Of a DNA stretch of 64,000 nucleotides, positions 63,550 through 64,000 are shown piece by piece (within the stretch, counting starts at the first letter, position 1; every line of letters begins with the position of its first letter). The position numbers were made by a program, and so were the translations under genes. The stretch comes from G963677915 sp963677915 (GTDB lineage: Bacteria > Bacillota > Clostridia > Lachnospirales > Vallitaleaceae). Location: contig CAXXGE010000008.1 in NCBI GenBank assembly GCA_963677915.2, forward strand, positions 62,001 to 126,000, in the 5' to 3' direction. The notes under the pieces were generated by a model, which did not search any database, had not been told where the DNA came from, and saw only the letters and a program-made list of their open reading frames with translations.

Positions 63550-64000
63550 ATTCATGAGACCGTTCGTATTGCCGCTTCTTGTGGTGATTGCGCTGCTGTT
63601 CGGCCAGGCGATGGCTGACCTGGCTTTGCCGGACTACATGTCGAACATCGTCAATGTCGGCATCCAGCAGGGCGGCAACGAACAGACATTGCCGGGCGTA
63701 TTGAGGGAACAGGACCTCGGCGGTCTTAAAATGCAGTTGTCGGAAGATGAAGCGGTTTTTCTTGATGCATCCTATGAAACGGTCGCTCCTGGAGAATCGG
63801 GATATGATGAACTGGTGGAGATGTTTCCTGCGATTGATGGCGAGACAGTCTACAGACTGACCGACCTGTCGGCCAGCGATGAGACTAGGCTTGGCAATAT
63901 GCTGGCACTGGGCGCGAGAGGCGTCCTTCAGCTCTATCAGTCGATGGGGGCAGACATGGATGCCATCCGGAACAGCTATATCCTGCATACGGGCCTGATC
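63533..64000 (+). CDS. ABC exporter, N-terminal part, cut by the window end
   Basis: The frame opens at ATG 63533 with AAAGGAGGCGGGG just upstream and stays open to the last base (156 codons). It begins with a basic residue and a hydrophobic helix (FVLPLLVVIALLFGQAMADLALPDYMSNIVNVGI), as in the first segment of multidrug ABC half-transporters. A long extracytoplasmic loop of about 110 residues follows, which is unusual but seen in some MarR-linked exporters of Bacillota. The remaining membrane and ATPase domains lie beyond the window. Confidence 0.8.
   Translation, partial: MLKLIKFMRPFVLPLLVVIALLFGQAMADLALPDYMSNIVNVGIQQGGNEQTLPGVLREQDLGGLKMQLSEDEAVFLDASYETVAPGESGYDELVEMFPAIDGETVYRLTDLSASDETRLGNMLALGARGVLQLYQSMGADMDAIRNSYILHTGLI

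Overview
The window looks like a chromosomal segment of a low-to-mid GC Bacillota, most likely a Clostridia-type bacterium. Supporting signs are the AGGAGG-type ribosome sites, sigma-A promoters, a Veg protein, a type-3 prolyl-tRNA synthetase, IspE next to a GntR regulator, and tRNA genes without encoded CCA. I cannot name a genus. No rRNA, CRISPR array, phage or plasmid functions are visible.

Region A-C (about 1-26.9 kb, AT-richer) is an accessory catabolic island in three transcription blocks, each linked to a DeoR-family regulator. Block A (1.4-7.7 kb): HAD phosphatase, SDR dehydrogenase, alpha/beta hydrolase and a complete ribose/galactose-type ABC importer. Block B (8.1-17.0 kb): two almost identical copies of a BKACE/DUF849 enzyme flanking a second importer, whose permease is frameshifted, then another permease, a zinc alcohol dehydrogenase and DeoR 2. 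Block C (17.4-26.9 kb): DeoR 3, a complete acetoin-dehydrogenase-like complex (E1 alpha, E1 beta, E2, E3), a class II aldolase homologue with an altered active site, an FGGY sugar kinase, and the lipoate genes lipB and lipA. An 11-bp motif, ACGAACATTTA or a close variant, sits just downstream of all three block promoters, with a second copy about 200 bp upstream in blocks A and B. The blocks therefore look like one regulon. The chemistry suggested is uptake of an unusual polyol, ketose or sugar-derived acid, then oxidation, phosphorylation, aldolase-type splitting, and thiolytic cleavage of an acyloin or diketone to acyl-CoA. The substrate is unknown to me, and I regard this as the most novel content of the window.

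Region D (27-35.5 kb): a 142-bp inverted-repeat element, a small zinc-ribbon protein, a TetR-controlled adaptor/ABC-2 export operon with two operators, and a methyltransferase-like gene interrupted by a 1,625-bp IS with an 8-bp target duplication.

Region E (35.5-64 kb, GC-richer) is mostly housekeeping. It holds an alpha/beta hydrolase, a DUF362 ferredoxin protein, ExoIII, a BI-1 protein, five tRNAs (Tyr, Phe, Gly, Gly, Gln), a B12/radical-SAM protein, endonuclease III, MutY, a HAD pseudoenzyme, a polytopic membrane protein, ProS, a NatAB-like exporter, a CCA-adding-type nucleotidyltransferase, a PEGA lipoprotein, phosphoglucomutase, signal peptidase, Veg, IspE, GntR, a DnaQ-like exonuclease, a 33-residue membrane miniprotein, an inositol monophosphatase, MetH, an ABC-F ATPase, and a MarR regulator followed by the start of an ABC exporter that runs off the window.
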